From Serratia sp. PL17 (GTDB taxonomy: Bacteria; Pseudomonadota; Gammaproteobacteria; Enterobacterales; Enterobacteriaceae): a DNA stretch of 64,000 nucleotides. Within the stretch, counting starts at the first letter, position 1. The number at the start of each line of letters is the position of its first letter. Shown one piece after another: positions 1-9,998 of this stretch. The notes under the pieces were generated by a model. That model was not told where the DNA came from. It was given only the letters and a program-made list of their open reading frames with translations, and made no database searches. The position numbers were made by a program, and so were the translations under genes. The stretch covers positions 248,001-312,000 of the forward strand of contig NZ_JAFIBY010000004.1 in assembly GCF_017832355.1 (NCBI RefSeq), read 5' to 3'.

Positions 1-1290
1 CTGGTTCATCAGCTCGCTGAAGGTAGTGGCTTTCTCAGTCACTTTCGCTTTTGCCAGCAGGGCTTCAACCGCTTGTTCTTCCAGAGCAACGTTGCGCATA
101 TTGTTCATCAGCTCTTTGTTTTTGCTGTAGAACTCAACAACTTCACTTGGATCTTCGTAAGCAGAAGCCATTTCTTCGATCAGCGTTTTAACGCGATCTT
201 CGTCAGCTTTCAGATCGTTGGTGCTGATCACTTCGCCCAGCAGCAGGCCAACAACAACGCGACGCTTAGCCTGTTCTTCGAACAGTTCACGTGGCAGTTC
301 CAGCGCTTGCTTCTCGTTGCCACCGAAACGCTGTGCAGCCTGACGGCGCAGAACGTCAACTTCGCCGTCGATCAGCGCAGCTGGAACGTCGATTTCGTTA
401 GCGCTGACCAGACCGTCGATTGCCTGAGTCTTGATGCGGTTACGCACTGCGCCTTTCAGCTCGCGCTCCATGTTTTTACGCACTTCAGCACGCAGGCCTT
501 CGATAGAACCATCAGCCACGCCGAAACGTTTGATGAACTCTTCAGTCAGCTCTGGCAGCTCACGCTCTTCTACTTTCTTCAGAACGATAGCGAACTTAGC
601 CGCTTTGCCCTTCAGGTTTTCAGCGTGGTAATCTTCTGGGAAGTTAACGTCGATGGTGAATTCTTCACCGGCTTTATGACCGACCAGACCTTCTTCGAAG
701 CCTGGGATCATGCGGCCCTGGCCCATAGCCAGTACGAAGTCAGAGGCTTTGCCGCCTTCAAACTCTTCACCGTCGATAGAACCAGAGAAGTCAACAGTCA
801 CACGGTCTTCAGCTTGCGCTGCGCGATCGCTGTCTTTCCAGGTCGCCTGCTGTTTACGCAGAGTGTCCAGCATAGTGTCAACGTCAGCGTCGTTAACTTC
901 GACAACTGGCTTCTCAACTTCGATGCCATCCAGGCCTTTCAGCTCAACTTCTGGATACACTTCGAACTCAACGGCGAAGGTGAAGTCTTCACCTTCTTTG
1001 TACTCGCCCGGCACATAGTTTGGTGCGCCAGCCGGATTGATCTTTTCTTTGATGATCGCATCAACAAAGCTGCGTTGCATCGCTTCGCCCAGCACGTCTT
1101 GGCGAACGGAAGCGCCATAACGCTGCTCAACGATGTTCATCGGTACATGGCCTTTACGGAAGCCATCGATACGAACGCTTTTTGCCGCGTTGATCAGCTC
1201 TTTTTTGATAGCCTGCTTGATTGTATCAGCGGGTACAGTAATAGAGAGACGGCGCCCAAGGCCTTGAGTGGTTTCTACTGAAACTTGCAT
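1..1290 (-). CDS. tig: Trigger factor, ribosome-bound chaperone and prolyl isomerase (3' end cut off)
   Basis: Trigger factor binds the ribosomal exit tunnel in the cytoplasm and shields nascent chains; its middle domain is an FKBP-type peptidyl-prolyl isomerase. The 430 visible codons start with [15 protein letters not shown] and carry the ribosome-docking signature GFRKGHVP at residues 43-50. The FKBP-like domain follows at about 150-245, then the long helical C-terminal arms. The reading frame runs off the window at ...FSELMNQ, so only the last two or so residues and the stop are missing compared with the usual 432-434 aa. It lies downstream of bolA on the same strand, as in E. coli. Identity is certain; the opposite-strand open frame over this gene is a shadow. 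Confidence 0.98.
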   Translation of the reverse strand, partial: MQVSVETTQGLGRRLSITVPADTIKQAIKKELINAAKSVRIDGFRKGHVPMNIVEQRYGASVRQDVLGEAMQRSFVDAIIKEKINPAGAPNYVPGEYKEGEDFTFAVEFEVYPEVELKGLDGIEVEKPVVEVNDADVDTMLDTLRKQQATWKDSDRAAQAEDRVTVDFSGSIDGEEFEGGKASDFVLAMGQGRMIPGFEEGLVGHKAGEEFTIDVNFPEDYHAENLKGKAAKFAIVLKKVEERELPELTEEFIKRFGVADGSIEGLRAEVRKNMERELKGAVRNRIKTQAIDGLVSANEIDVPAALIDGEVDVLRRQAAQRFGGNEKQALELPRELFEEQAKRRVVVGLLLGEVISTNDLKADEDRVKTLIEEMASAYEDPSEVVEFYSKNKELMNNMRNVALEEQAVEALLAKAKVTEKATTFSELMNQ

Positions 1291-1418
1291 CTTGTTACCT
1301 CAAAAAAATCACAGTGCTCGGTCAACTCCGTTCCAAGAACCAGGACGGCTACATTACAGAACCGAGTTTCCTGATGACAGAAGCGTCCCGAAACCATTCC
1401 GGAAAAATAAGACGCGAC

Positions 1419-1447
1419 ATTATAGCGGCGCATGCGGAGCGAGTCGA
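1419..1447 (-). promoter_or_regulatory. Candidate sigma70 promoter for tig
   Basis: On the minus strand a consensus -10 TATAAT (1424-1419) is preceded after 17 nt by a -35-like TCGACT (1447-1442). This places transcription start about 120 nt upstream of the tig start codon. It was found by eye only. Confidence 0.45.
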
Positions 1448-1561
1448 GGAAAGCAAGGCGGCGGCGGCGCGCTAAAACTCACACTTTTGTCGATTTGATC
1501 GCCAAAAGGCCGCCGAAACCGACCCGGCCTTAGCTGCATGGCGCATCGGCTGTGTCGTCGT

Positions 1562-1589
1562 CAAAAACAGAAACGGCCCGCAGGCCGTT
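1562..1589 (-). terminator. Rho-independent terminator after bolA
   Basis: Arms AACGGCC (1572-1578) and GGCCGTT (1583-1589) flank a 4-nt loop. Read on the minus strand the hairpin is followed by a T-rich run (TTTCTGTTTTTGA). It lies about 70 nt past the bolA stop. Confidence 0.7.
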
Positions 1590-1656
1590 CCAAAATTCGT
1601 CTGTAGTAATACCCCAATTCGTGGTCAAAGTTCCACTGATACCGCAAATTTAGCCA

Positions 1657-1971
1657 TCAGGCTAAGGTACCGGCCCCACGACATGGGGGTGATGCTGGCA
1701 CGGTATCTTGCAAACCTTCCCACTCTTTCAGGGTATAGGTGTGCAATGCCAACGCATGGACGCCATCTGCCAACTCTTCAGACAGCACGCCGTAAATTGA
1801 ACGATGCCGAGTCAGAAAACGTTCGCCGACGAAGCGATCGCTGACCAATACGACTTTAAAATGGCTTTCTGAACCCGCCGGAACGTTGTGACGATAACTT
1901 TCATCAACGACTTCCAGATACGCGGGCTCAAACGCCGCCCTTAACTTTGCTTCTATTTGCTCGCGAATCAT
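1657..1971 (-). CDS. bolA: BolA family transcriptional/iron-sulfur-linked regulator
   Basis: BolA is a small stress- and stationary-phase morphogene product with a KH-like fold. It binds DNA and partners monothiol glutaredoxins through an iron-sulfur cluster. The 104-aa product ([10 protein letters not shown]...) matches the family length (105 aa in E. coli) and has the conserved core [12 protein letters not shown]. The chosen ATG at 1971 has a good GGAGATCCT Shine-Dalgarno; the open frame extends further upstream, but that extension has no family similarity. It is followed by a terminator and then tig, the E. coli order. Confidence 0.95.
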   Translation of the reverse strand: MIREQIEAKLRAAFEPAYLEVVDESYRHNVPAGSESHFKVVLVSDRFVGERFLTRHRSIYGVLSEELADGVHALALHTYTLKEWEGLQDTVPASPPCRGAGTLA

Positions 1972-2336
1972 AGGATCTCCTTTACTACACCGGCAGAGGA
2001 CCGCCCCATCTATTTCAATATTAGCCGCTTTCCCCCCTTTTAGACCATTCCTCAGGTAAATTTCTCTTTTCTGCGGGCAAAAAATGGTCAACATCTGCCG
2101 CCGCTTGAGGTTTATCTGATTGAGGCGGTCAAAAAAGCATGTTTTTATCAACGGCAGGTAAAAATTTGTCACTCCGGTGCGTTCTGCGCTTCCTCCGGCT
2201 GGCGGCGATGCTATGATGTCGACAATTTGTTGTTGGCTATCCCGCTCTGATTATTACAGAAAGCGTGCTCAAACCCGCCGCTCAGCCTTTGGCGGTTTGC
2301 AGCAGCTTAAAATCCATCGAGAATGAGACAGTAACT

Positions 2337-2915
2337 ATGTTGAAAAAACTTTGCCTTCCACTGTTGGCCGCACTGATGCTGGCTGGCTGTGCTACCAGCA
2401 GCAACACCTTGAACGTGACGCCAAAAATTGTGCTGCCGCAGCAAGATCCTACGCTGCAAGGCGTAACCATCAGCATTAACGGTGCGGATCAGCGTAAAGA
2501 TCAGGCGCTGGCAAAAGTGAACCGCGACGGCCAGCTCGTGACGCTGACGCCATCACGTGATCTGCGCTTCCTGCTGCAAGAAGTGCTGGAGAAACAAATG
2601 GGCGCTCGCGGTTACATGATTGGCGCAGACGGTGCGGTCGACCTGCAAATCGTCGTCAATAACCTGTATGCGGACGTCTCTGAAGGCAACCTCCGCTACA
2701 ACATCACCACCAAGGCGGATATTTCGATCATCGCTCAGGCGAAGAACGGCAGCAAGCAGGTGAAGAACTATCGCTCCACGTATAACGTCCAGGGCGCCTT
2801 CACCGCAACCAACGAGAAAATCACCAACGCGGTTAATAGCGTGCTGGGTGACGTTATTGCCGACATGGCGCAAGACACCAGCGTCAACGACTTTATCAAG
2901 CAAAACGCGCGTTAA
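2337..2915 (+). CDS. yajG: YajG family outer-membrane lipoprotein
   Basis: The 192-aa product starts with a lipoprotein signal peptide ending in the lipobox LAGC, with the modified Cys at residue 18. The mature part matches the uncharacterised YajG family, the same length as the E. coli protein. The ATG at 2337 was chosen because it begins the signal peptide; the frame is open upstream for 24 more codons that do not look like a signal. It sits 53 nt before ampG in the same direction, as in E. coli, so the two are probably cotranscribed. No function is established for the family. Confidence 0.93.
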   Translation: MLKKLCLPLLAALMLAGCATSSNTLNVTPKIVLPQQDPTLQGVTISINGADQRKDQALAKVNRDGQLVTLTPSRDLRFLLQEVLEKQMGARGYMIGADGAVDLQIVVNNLYADVSEGNLRYNITTKADISIIAQAKNGSKQVKNYRSTYNVQGAFTATNEKITNAVNSVLGDVIADMAQDTSVNDFIKQNAR

Positions 2916-2968
2916 GCCGCGCTCGCCTTGTGCCGCCCGGATCATCGGGCGGTGCAGACAGGGAACTC

Positions 2969-4447
2969 ATGTCGAAACAGTATCTGAATATTTTCACCCA
3001 GCGTAATTCTGCCATCCTCCTGCTGCTGGGCTTTGCGTCGGGTCTGCCACTGGCACTGACCTCCGGCACGCTACAAGCCTGGATGACCGTCGAAAACATC
3101 GATCTGAAAACCATTGGTATTTTCTCTCTGGTTGGCCAGGCCTATGTGTTCAAATTCCTGTGGTCCCCCTTTATGGACCGCTATACCCCGCCATTCCTTG
3201 GGCGGCGGCGTGGCTGGTTGCTGATCAGCCAATTACTGCTGGTCGCGTCAATTGTTGCGATGGGCTTTATGCAGCCGGCGCAAGACTTGTGGTGGCTGGC
3301 GGCGTTGGCGGTACTGGTCGCCTTCTGTTCTGCATCGCAGGATATCGTTTTTGACGCCTATAAAACTGACCTGCTGAGCGCCGAAGAACGCGGTGCCGGC
3401 GCCGCTATCTCGGTTCTGGGTTATCGCCTGGCGATGTTGGTCTCCGGTGGGTTAGCGCTGTGGCTGGCCGATCGCTATTTTGGCTGGCAGTCAACCTATT
3501 GGTTGATGGCTGGGCTGATGCTGATTGGTATCGCCGCCACCTTGATGGCGCCCGAACCGGACGACAGCATTCCTGCACCACGCACCATGGAACAAGCGGT
3601 GGTTGCCCCGTTGCGTGATTTCTTTGCGCGTAACAACGCCTGGCTGATTTTACTGTTGATCGTGATGTACAAGATGGGGGATGCCTTTGCCGGCAGCCTG
3701 AGCACCACCTTCCTGATCCGCGGCGTTGGCTTCGATGCCGGGGAAGTCGGTCTGGTGAATAAAACGCTGGGCCTGTTCGCCACCATCGTCGGCGCCCTGT
3801 TTGGCGGCGTGCTGATGCAGCGCCTGAGTTTGTTCCGCGCGCTGATGCTGTTCGGTATCCTGCAGGCGGTTTCCAATCTCGGTTATTGGATCCTCGCCGT
3901 TACCGATAAAAACCTTATGACCATGGGCAGCGCCATTTTCCTGGAAAATCTGTGCGGAGGAATGGGGACCGCAGCCTTCGTCGCATTACTGATGACGCTG
4001 TGCAACAAGTCATTTTCCGCCACCCAGTTTGCACTTTTGTCTGCACTGTCCGCCGTTGGGCGCGTTTATGTAGGCCCGATTGCCGGCTGGTTTGTCGAAG
4101 CACACGGCTGGCCGCTGTTTTATTTATTCTCAATCGCCGCTGCCCTGCCGGGCCTGTTGCTGCTGCGCCTGTGCCGTCAGACGCTGGAATATACCCAACG
4201 TACCGATGATTTCATGCCGCGCACCGAGTTCCGCCAGTATTACCGTTGGGCATTACGCATGCTGACGCTGGGCTGCTCGTTGTTGGGCCTGTGGCTGGTT
4301 CTACTGATCACGAACGCGCTTGACTGGAGTGCCTTGCCAAATCTGGCCGATCGGCTGTTGCAGTTAGGCGCCGCGTTGAGTCTGGTGGGCATTGCGATGG
4401 GCAGTGTGCTGGATTATCTGGCGTTACGCCGTACTAAATTGGCGTGA
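2969..4447 (+). CDS. ampG: Muropeptide permease AmpG
   Basis: AmpG is an inner-membrane major facilitator protein that imports GlcNAc-anhydroMurNAc-peptides from the periplasm for cell-wall recycling. In species with chromosomal ampC this flux feeds AmpR-dependent beta-lactamase induction. The 492-aa protein is strongly hydrophobic with about 14 membrane segments. It carries family stretches such as LGFASGLPLALTSGTLQAW and SASQDIVFDAYKTD, and matches the E. coli length. The ATG at 2969 gives the family N-terminus MSKQYLNIF. Downstream is a stem-loop and the cyo promoter region. Confidence 0.97.
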   Translation: MSKQYLNIFTQRNSAILLLLGFASGLPLALTSGTLQAWMTVENIDLKTIGIFSLVGQAYVFKFLWSPFMDRYTPPFLGRRRGWLLISQLLLVASIVAMGFMQPAQDLWWLAALAVLVAFCSASQDIVFDAYKTDLLSAEERGAGAAISVLGYRLAMLVSGGLALWLADRYFGWQSTYWLMAGLMLIGIAATLMAPEPDDSIPAPRTMEQAVVAPLRDFFARNNAWLILLLIVMYKMGDAFAGSLSTTFLIRGVGFDAGEVGLVNKTLGLFATIVGALFGGVLMQRLSLFRALMLFGILQAVSNLGYWILAVTDKNLMTMGSAIFLENLCGGMGTAAFVALLMTLCNKSFSATQFALLSALSAVGRVYVGPIAGWFVEAHGWPLFYLFSIAAALPGLLLLRLCRQTLEYTQRTDDFMPRTEFRQYYRWALRMLTLGCSLLGLWLVLLITNALDWSALPNLADRLLQLGAALSLVGIAMGSVLDYLALRRTKLA

Positions 4448-4451
4448 TATC

Positions 4452-4477
4452 GCCGACCGGTCATCGCGCCGGTCGGC
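4452..4477 (+). terminator. Stem-loop after ampG
   Basis: Perfect arms GCCGACCGG (4452-4460) and CCGGTCGGC (4469-4477) start 5 nt after the ampG stop. The downstream bases are AAAAATG rather than T-rich, so it may be an mRNA-stabilising 3' structure rather than a classical terminator. Confidence 0.45.
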
Positions 4478-4735
4478 AAAAATGCATCAGAGTGATGTAT
4501 TTATTTAGTTAAAAAATATAATTCCCGTCCAAATTATTTTTTTATCCGAGTGCGGCAGTCGGAAATAAAATTAAATTCACTTTTAAGATACAATAATTTT
4601 ACATTAAATAAACCTTTCATTCGTATTTCAAAAAAGGGTTTCTACCTGCAAGATTCATCATACCTTTAGTTTTCCTTAACATACGAATTACCCGGCACGA
4701 TTCAGCGTGCCAACGCTTTGTTGCCATTAGTAAAT

Positions 4736-4796
4736 TGTCACGCAGCGTGACATCTGTGACCCCCTTAACAGAAAGTGTCAACAAGCCGCTGACACT
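4736..4796. promoter_or_regulatory. Paired inverted repeats upstream of cyoA
   Basis: Repeat 1 is TGTCACG (4736-4742), 3-nt spacer, CGTGACA (4746-4752). Repeat 2 is AGTGTCA (4774-4780), 9-nt spacer, TGACACT (4790-4796). Both are exact and lie just upstream of the candidate -35, a typical place for regulator binding. The protein is unknown. Confidence 0.45.
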
Positions 4797-4808
4797 CCCT
4801 TAAGCATG

Positions 4809-4837
4809 TTTACAGTACTGCAACCTTCCCGTAAAAT
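4809..4837 (+). promoter_or_regulatory. Candidate sigma70 promoter for cyoABCDE
   Basis: TTTACA (4809-4814), 17-nt spacer, TAAAAT (4832-4837), about 50 nt before the cyoA start codon. Spacing is ideal and both hexamers match five of six consensus bases. Confidence 0.55.
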
Positions 4838-4886
4838 GCCCGCACACATGAAACGACAATAGAGCCTTTGTAATTGAGGTCGTTAG

Positions 4887-5834
4887 ATGAGACTTAAGAA
4901 ATACAATAAAAGTATTGGGATGTTGGCCTTAATTGCTTCCACTGTAATGCTCAGTGGTTGCAATATGGTATTGATGAATCCCAAAGGAGCAATTGGTGTT
5001 GAGCAACGGACACTGATTATCACCGCAATCGCATTAATGTTGATCGTAGTGGTACCAGTTATCTTTATGGCGTTCGCCTTTGCCTGGAAGTACCGTGCTT
5101 CCAACAAAGATGCCAAATACAGTCCGAACTGGTCACATTCCAACAAGATCGAAGCGGTCGTCTGGACCATTCCTATCATTATCATCGCCATCCTTGGCAC
5201 CATTACCTGGAAAACGACGCACGAACTCGACCCGTTCAAGCCGATTGTCACTGACAAAAAGCCAATGACGATCGAAGTCGTGTCGCTTGACTGGAAATGG
5301 CTGTTTATCTACCCAGAACAAGGCATCGCAACCGTTAATGAGCTGGCCTTCCCGAAAGATGTTCCAGTCGAATTCAAGATCACCTCTAACTCGGTAATGA
5401 ACTCGTTCTTTATTCCTCAGTTAGGTGGGCAGATTTATGCGATGGCCGGGATGCAGACCAAACTGCACCTGATCGGCAATGAAGCAGGCAAATACGACGG
5501 TATTTCCAGCAGCTTCAGCGGTCGCGGGTTCTCCGGCATGAAATTCACCGCCATTGTCACCCCAACCGAAGGCGACTTCGATCAGTGGGTTGCCAAGGTG
5601 AAAGCATCGTCGACTAACCTTAACGCCACCAGCGACTTTAACAAACTGGCAGAGCCGAGTGAAAATAACCCGGTCGAGTACTTCTCCAGTGTCAAACCGA
5701 ATTTGTTCAAAGAAACTATTGGCAAATTCATGGGCGATATGGACATGCACAAAGGCGCTTCCGCGCACGAAGGTATGGACATGAGCCAGGGTATGGACAT
5801 GGGTGAACATGCTCACGCCGGAGCCGAGGAATAA
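4887..5834 (+). CDS. cyoA: Cytochrome bo3 ubiquinol oxidase subunit II
   Basis: Subunit II of the proton-pumping quinol oxidase that reduces O2 at the inner membrane under good aeration. The 315-aa protein begins with a lipoprotein signal and lipobox LSGC (Cys25), followed by two membrane helices (about 45-70 and 88-110). A periplasmic cupredoxin-fold domain then contains [18 protein letters not shown]. As expected for quinol oxidases it lacks the CuA ligand set. The tail after about residue 285 is rich in Met, His and Asp (repeated MDM motifs), a feature also seen in E. coli CyoA. First gene of cyoABCDE, 5 nt before cyoB. Confidence 0.98.
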   Translation: MRLKKYNKSIGMLALIASTVMLSGCNMVLMNPKGAIGVEQRTLIITAIALMLIVVVPVIFMAFAFAWKYRASNKDAKYSPNWSHSNKIEAVVWTIPIIIIAILGTITWKTTHELDPFKPIVTDKKPMTIEVVSLDWKWLFIYPEQGIATVNELAFPKDVPVEFKITSNSVMNSFFIPQLGGQIYAMAGMQTKLHLIGNEAGKYDGISSSFSGRGFSGMKFTAIVTPTEGDFDQWVAKVKASSTNLNATSDFNKLAEPSENNPVEYFSSVKPNLFKETIGKFMGDMDMHKGASAHEGMDMSQGMDMGEHAHAGAEE

Positions 5835-5839
5835 AACTG

Positions 5840-7831
5840 ATGTTGGGAAAATTAACGCTTGATGCGGTTCCGTACCACGAACCAATCATCGTAGTCACCG
5901 TTGCTGCAATTATTATTGGGGGCTTGGCTCTGCTGGCCCTGATAACCTATTTCGGCAAGTGGAAGTGGCTATGGAAAGACTGGCTGACTTCGGTCGACCA
6001 TAAAAAAATTGGTATCATGTACATCATCGTGGCAATGGTTATGTTGCTGCGTGGTTTCGCCGATGCCATCATGATGCGTAGCCAGCAGGCGCTTGCGTCC
6101 GCCGGCGAGGCCGGATTCCTGCCGCCGCACCACTACGACCAAATCTTTACCGCTCACGGCGTGATCATGATCTTCTTCATGGCGATGCCTTTCGTGGTCG
6201 GTCTGATGAACGTGGTCGTACCGTTGCAAATCGGTGCGCGTGACGTTGCCTTCCCGTTCCTGAACTCCCTGAGCTTCTGGTTCTTCGTGGTGGGTGTCGT
6301 GCTGATCAACATCTCTCTGGGTGTCGGTGAGTTCGCGCAGACAGGCTGGTTGGCGTATCCGCCGCTGTCGGGCAAGGAATACAGTCCTGGTGTCGGGGTC
6401 GATTACTGGATCTGGAGTCTGCAGATTTCTGGTCTGGGTACCTTGTTGACCGGTGTGAACTTCTTCGCAACCATCATGAAGATGCGTGCTCCTGGCATGC
6501 CTTTAATGAAGATGCCGGTGTTCACCTGGGCGGCGCTGTGTACTAACGTCCTGATCATCGTTTCTTTCCCAATTCTGACCGTGACTATCGCGTTGCTGAC
6601 CCTGGATCGCTACCTGGGCTTCCATTTCTTTACCAATGATATGGGCGGCAACATGATGATGTACATCAACCTGATTTGGGCCTGGGGTCACCCAGAGGTG
6701 TATATCCTGGTTCTGCCAGTGTTTGGTGTGTTCTCTGAAGTCACCGCGACCTTCTCAAGAAAACGCCTGTTCGGCTATACCTCACTGGTATGGGCAACCA
6801 TCGCGATTACCGTTCTGTCGTTCATCGTATGGCTGCACCACTTCTTTACCATGGGGTCCGGCGCGAACGTTAACGCCTTCTTCGGTATCGCCACCATGAT
6901 CATTTCCATCCCTACCGGGGTGAAAATCTTCAACTGGCTGTTCACCATGTACCAAGGCCGCATTCAGCTCAACTCCGCAATGCTGTGGACCATCGGCTTC
7001 ATCATCACCTTCTCCGTTGGTGGGATGACCGGCGTTCTGCTGGCAGTACCGGGCGCGAACTTCGTGCTGCACAACAGTCTGTTCCTGATTGCCCACTTCC
7101 ATAACGTGATTATCGGTGGTGTGGTGTTCGGTTGCTTCGCTGGCCTGACCTACTGGTTCCCTAAATCCTTCGGCTTCACGCTGAACGAAAAATGGGGTAT
7201 CCGTGCGTTCTGGTTCTGGATCATCGGTTTCTTCGTGGCCTTCATGCCGCTGTATGCTCTGGGCTTTATGGGTATGACTCGTCGTATCAGCCAGAACATC
7301 AACCCAGAGTTCCACCCACTGCTGCTCGTAGCAGCTGGCGGCGCGGCTCTGATTGCCTGCGGTATCCTGTGCCAACTGATTCAGATCTACGTCAGTGTGC
7401 GTGACCGTGAGCAGAACCGTGACCTGACCGGTGACCCATGGGGTGCTCGTACGCTGGAGTGGGCGACCTCGTCTCCACCGCCGTTCTATAACTTTGCCGT
7501 AGTGCCACAGATTCATGACCGTGATGAGTTCTGGGACATGAAAGAAAAAGGCGAAGCTTATAAGAAGCCGGCGAAATACGAACCCATTCATATGCCGAAA
7601 AATACCGGCGCCGGTGTGATTATTGCTGGCTTCAGCCTGGTATTTGGTTTCGCGATGATCTGGGACATCTGGTGGATGGCGATCGCTGCCTTCGTAGGTA
7701 TGATCGTGACCTGGATTGCCAAGAGCTTCGATGAAGATGTTGATTACTATGTGCAGGTTGATGAAATCGAGCGCATTGAAAACCAACACTATGAACAAAT
7801 CAGCAAAGCAGGCGTGAAACATGTCAACTGA
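5840..7831 (+). CDS. cyoB: Cytochrome bo3 ubiquinol oxidase subunit I
   Basis: Catalytic subunit carrying heme b, heme o3 and CuB; it couples O2 reduction to proton pumping. The 663-aa polytopic protein has the heme-copper oxidase signatures. [14 protein letters not shown] contains the CuB His and the cross-linked Tyr, WLHHFFTMG the two further CuB His, and [12 protein letters not shown] the heme ligands. Length equals that of E. coli CyoB. Its last 11 nt overlap cyoC, pointing to translational coupling. Confidence 0.98.
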   Translation: MLGKLTLDAVPYHEPIIVVTVAAIIIGGLALLALITYFGKWKWLWKDWLTSVDHKKIGIMYIIVAMVMLLRGFADAIMMRSQQALASAGEAGFLPPHHYDQIFTAHGVIMIFFMAMPFVVGLMNVVVPLQIGARDVAFPFLNSLSFWFFVVGVVLINISLGVGEFAQTGWLAYPPLSGKEYSPGVGVDYWIWSLQISGLGTLLTGVNFFATIMKMRAPGMPLMKMPVFTWAALCTNVLIIVSFPILTVTIALLTLDRYLGFHFFTNDMGGNMMMYINLIWAWGHPEVYILVLPVFGVFSEVTATFSRKRLFGYTSLVWATIAITVLSFIVWLHHFFTMGSGANVNAFFGIATMIISIPTGVKIFNWLFTMYQGRIQLNSAMLWTIGFIITFSVGGMTGVLLAVPGANFVLHNSLFLIAHFHNVIIGGVVFGCFAGLTYWFPKSFGFTLNEKWGIRAFWFWIIGFFVAFMPLYALGFMGMTRRISQNINPEFHPLLLVAAGGAALIACGILCQLIQIYVSVRDREQNRDLTGDPWGARTLEWATSSPPPFYNFAVVPQIHDRDEFWDMKEKGEAYKKPAKYEPIHMPKNTGAGVIIAGFSLVFGFAMIWDIWWMAIAAFVGMIVTWIAKSFDEDVDYYVQVDEIERIENQHYEQISKAGVKHVN

Positions 7832-8438
7832 TACTCTGACTAACCATAACGCAGCCCATGCAGAGCATGGGCACCACGACGCAGGAGAGACCAAAGTCTT
7901 CGGATTCTGGATCTACCTGATGAGCGACTGTATTTTGTTTGCGAGCTTGTTCGCGACTTATGCAGTACTGGTGAACGGGACCGCGGGTGGTCCCTCTGGC
8001 AAAGACATCTTCGATCTGAAGTTTGTCCTGGTTGAAACCTTCCTGCTGCTGTTCAGCTCCATCACCTACGGTATGGCGATGATCGGCATGAACAAAGGCA
8101 AGGTTGGCAGCGTTAATACCTGGCTGTTCCTGACCTTCCTGTTTGGTCTGGGCTTCGTAGCGATGGAAATCTATGAATTCCATCACCTGATTGTTGAAGG
8201 TTATGGCCCGGATCGCAGTGCGTTCCTGTCCGGCTTCTTCGCACTGGTTGCTACCCACGGTCTGCACGTGACTACCGGCCTGGTGTGGATCGTCATCATG
8301 ATGATTCAGGTCAGCAAGCGTGGCCTGACGTCAACCAACAAAACCCGTCTGATGTGCCTGAGCCTGTTCTGGCACTTCCTGGACGTGGTCTGGATCTGCG
8401 TATTCACCGTTGTTTACCTGCTGGGGGTTATGTCATGA
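7821..8438 (+). CDS. cyoC: Cytochrome bo3 ubiquinol oxidase subunit III
   Basis: Subunit III of the bo3 oxidase, a membrane protein that stabilises the proton-pumping core. The 205-aa product has a short His-rich N-terminus and five predicted membrane helices, with the family segments [20 protein letters not shown] and [13 protein letters not shown]. It overlaps the end of cyoB by 11 nt, and its TGA overlaps the cyoD ATG (ATGA). Confidence 0.98.
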   Translation: MSTDTLTNHNAAHAEHGHHDAGETKVFGFWIYLMSDCILFASLFATYAVLVNGTAGGPSGKDIFDLKFVLVETFLLLFSSITYGMAMIGMNKGKVGSVNTWLFLTFLFGLGFVAMEIYEFHHLIVEGYGPDRSAFLSGFFALVATHGLHVTTGLVWIVIMMIQVSKRGLTSTNKTRLMCLSLFWHFLDVVWICVFTVVYLLGVMS

Positions 8439-8773
8439 GTCATTCATCCCATGAAACTTCTCACGGCGGCGCAAGCCACGGTAGCGTCAAGACCTATCTG
8501 ATCGGCTTTATTCTGTCGATCATCCTGACGGTGATTCCATTTGCGATGGTCATGAGTGGTACAGCCTCTCATTCAACCATTCTGGCGGTTGTCGTTGGCA
8601 TGGCAGTGATTCAGGTTGTTGTTCACCTGATTTACTTCCTGCACATGAATACCTCATCGGAAGAGCGCTGGAACCTGGTGGCATTGCTGTTCACCGCTAT
8701 GATCATCGGTATCGTTGTTGTAGGTTCACTCTGGATTATGTACAACCTCAACATCAATATGATGGTCGATTAA
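8435..8773 (+). CDS. cyoD: Cytochrome bo3 ubiquinol oxidase subunit IV
   Basis: Small accessory subunit of the bo3 oxidase that helps CuB insertion and assembly. The 112-aa product has a His-rich head ([19 protein letters not shown]) and three membrane helices, including [11 protein letters not shown]. The ATG at 8435 overlaps the cyoC stop; a longer open frame upstream lies inside cyoC and is not used. Confidence 0.97.
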   Translation: MSHSSHETSHGGASHGSVKTYLIGFILSIILTVIPFAMVMSGTASHSTILAVVVGMAVIQVVVHLIYFLHMNTSSEERWNLVALLFTAMIIGIVVVGSLWIMYNLNINMMVD

Positions 8774-8787
8774 GAGCAGAGCTGGAC

Positions 8788-9681
8788 GTGATGATTAAGC
8801 AATACCTGCAAGTAACTAAACCAGGAATTATTTTCGGCAATTTAATTTCTGTCGTCGGGGGATTTTTGCTCGCCTCCAAAGGGAGCATCGACTATCCCCT
8901 GTTTCTCGCCACCCTCGTGGGTGTCTCGTTGGTTGTCGCTTCGGGCTGTGTGTTTAACAACTACATTGACCGTGACATCGACAAGAAAATGGAGAGAACG
9001 AAGAATCGGGTGCTGGTTAAAGGCCTGATCGCGCCGAGTGTAAGCCTGGTTTATGCTACCGCTCTGGGTATTGCGGGCTTTGCGTTGCTGTATATCGGTG
9101 CCAACCCGTTAGCCATGTGGCTGGCGGTGATGGGTTTCGTGGTGTATGTCGGCGTCTACAGCCTGTACATGAAGCGTCACTCGGTATACGGCACCTTGAT
9201 CGGCAGCTTGTCGGGCGCTGCGCCACCGGTTATCGGTTACTGCGCGGTGACCAATGAGTTCGATGCTGGTGCGTTGATCCTGCTGGCTATCTTTAGCCTG
9301 TGGCAGATGCCGCATTCCTATGCGATTGCCATCTTCCGCTTTAAAGATTACCAAGCGGCGAACATCCCGGTATTGCCGGTCGTCAAAGGCATTTCGGTGG
9401 CGAAGAACCACATCACGGTCTACATTGTGGCGTTTATGATTGCCACCCTGATGTTGACCCTGGGCGGCTACGCTGGCTACAAATACCTGATCGTCGCTGC
9501 GGCGGTAAGCGTATGGTGGTTGGGCATGGCACTGCGTGGTTACAAAACCGAAAATGACAGCGTGTGGGCACGTAAGCTATTCGTGTTCTCGATCGTTGCC
9601 ATCACCTCGTTGAGCGTCATGATGTCTATCGACTTCAGCGCCACCGCGGCGCCGGAAGCCCTGATGACGTACGTCTGGTAA
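8788..9681 (+). CDS. cyoE: Protoheme IX farnesyltransferase (heme O synthase)
   Basis: CyoE transfers a farnesyl group from FPP to heme B to make heme O for the bo3 oxidase. It is an inner-membrane UbiA-superfamily prenyltransferase. The 297-aa product has about nine membrane helices. The Asp-rich substrate motif [18 protein letters not shown] and the second motif [18 protein letters not shown] are present. The start is GTG at 8788 directly followed by an ATG, giving [13 protein letters not shown] as in E. coli; the ATG at 8791 is an alternative. Last gene of the operon, followed by a strong terminator. Confidence 0.97.
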   Translation: MMIKQYLQVTKPGIIFGNLISVVGGFLLASKGSIDYPLFLATLVGVSLVVASGCVFNNYIDRDIDKKMERTKNRVLVKGLIAPSVSLVYATALGIAGFALLYIGANPLAMWLAVMGFVVYVGVYSLYMKRHSVYGTLIGSLSGAAPPVIGYCAVTNEFDAGALILLAIFSLWQMPHSYAIAIFRFKDYQAANIPVLPVVKGISVAKNHITVYIVAFMIATLMLTLGGYAGYKYLIVAAAVSVWWLGMALRGYKTENDSVWARKLFVFSIVAITSLSVMMSIDFSATAAPEALMTYVW

Positions 9682-9696
9682 GCCAAATCGTCTGTA

Positions 9697-9726
9697 AATG
9701 GGCCGCGTAAGCGGCCCATTTTATTT
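9697..9726 (+). terminator. Rho-independent terminator of cyoABCDE
   Basis: Arms AATGGGCCGC and GCGGCCCATT with a GTAA loop, followed by TTATTT, 16 nt past the cyoE stop. Confidence 0.85.
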
Positions 9727-9761
9727 GTCAGTTCAGAAATCCGTTTACTCCCGAAATGATC

Positions 9762-9865
9762 GGAGCTGCAACAAGGCGGCAAGAGTGCGAATCATCGGGA
9801 GCTTGACCAACCAAGTGACCGGGGTAAGTGCTCGCGGTCAACAGCGCTGTAGCTTCAAGGGGAAG
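9762..9865. repeat. ERIC element (degenerate copy)
   Basis: The outer arm gagctgcaacaaggcggcaa and the core ATCATCGGGAGCTTGACC...AAGTGACCGGGGTAAG resemble the ERIC consensus, whose core reads AAGTAAGTGACTGGGGTGAGC. The closing arm GTAGCTTCAAGGGGAA pairs with the opening arm. It lies between the cyo terminator and yajR. Confidence 0.75.
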
Positions 9866-9998
9866 CTGTAATATCTGCTAAACAACATTAGATTTACCCC
9901 CCCTACCCTTCACACTAAAATGACGCAGTTTTAACAGAAGCTATCCCATCAGGCGTTATCACCGATAACCTGACGGAATGGCTTTTAATGAGGTTTTA

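Larger units (their letters stand above)
1291..1656. other. tig-bolA intergenic region
   Basis: This 366-base stretch has no supportable gene. It holds the candidate tig promoter (1419-1447), a GC-rich stem-loop (arms AAGGCCG 1506-1512 and CGGCCTT 1525-1531) and the bolA terminator hairpin (1572-1589). Confidence 0.6.
4448..4886. other. ampG-cyoA intergenic region
   Basis: This 439-base, largely AT-rich stretch has no supportable gene. It holds the ampG stem-loop, two clean inverted repeats with TGTCA/TGACA half-sites (4736-4752, 4774-4796) and a candidate cyo promoter (4809-4837). E. coli cyo is repressed by ArcA and Fnr. I could not identify convincing copies of those operators by eye. Confidence 0.6.
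9682..9998. other. cyoE-yajR intergenic region
   Basis: This 317-base region has no gene. It contains the cyo terminator, a degenerate ERIC element and, 25-50 nt before yajR, a stem-loop (arms TCAGGCGTTATC 9949-9960 and GATAACCTGA 9964-9973, two unpaired bases in the left arm). Confidence 0.6.

Noticed and set aside
73-1281. 402-codon open frame on the plus strand
   Set aside because: It lies exactly opposite tig, has no family features, and the tig frame is an unambiguous match to trigger factor.
6782-7894. 370-codon minus-strand open frame
   Set aside because: Antisense to cyoB and the start of cyoC; composition is typical of a complement-strand shadow.
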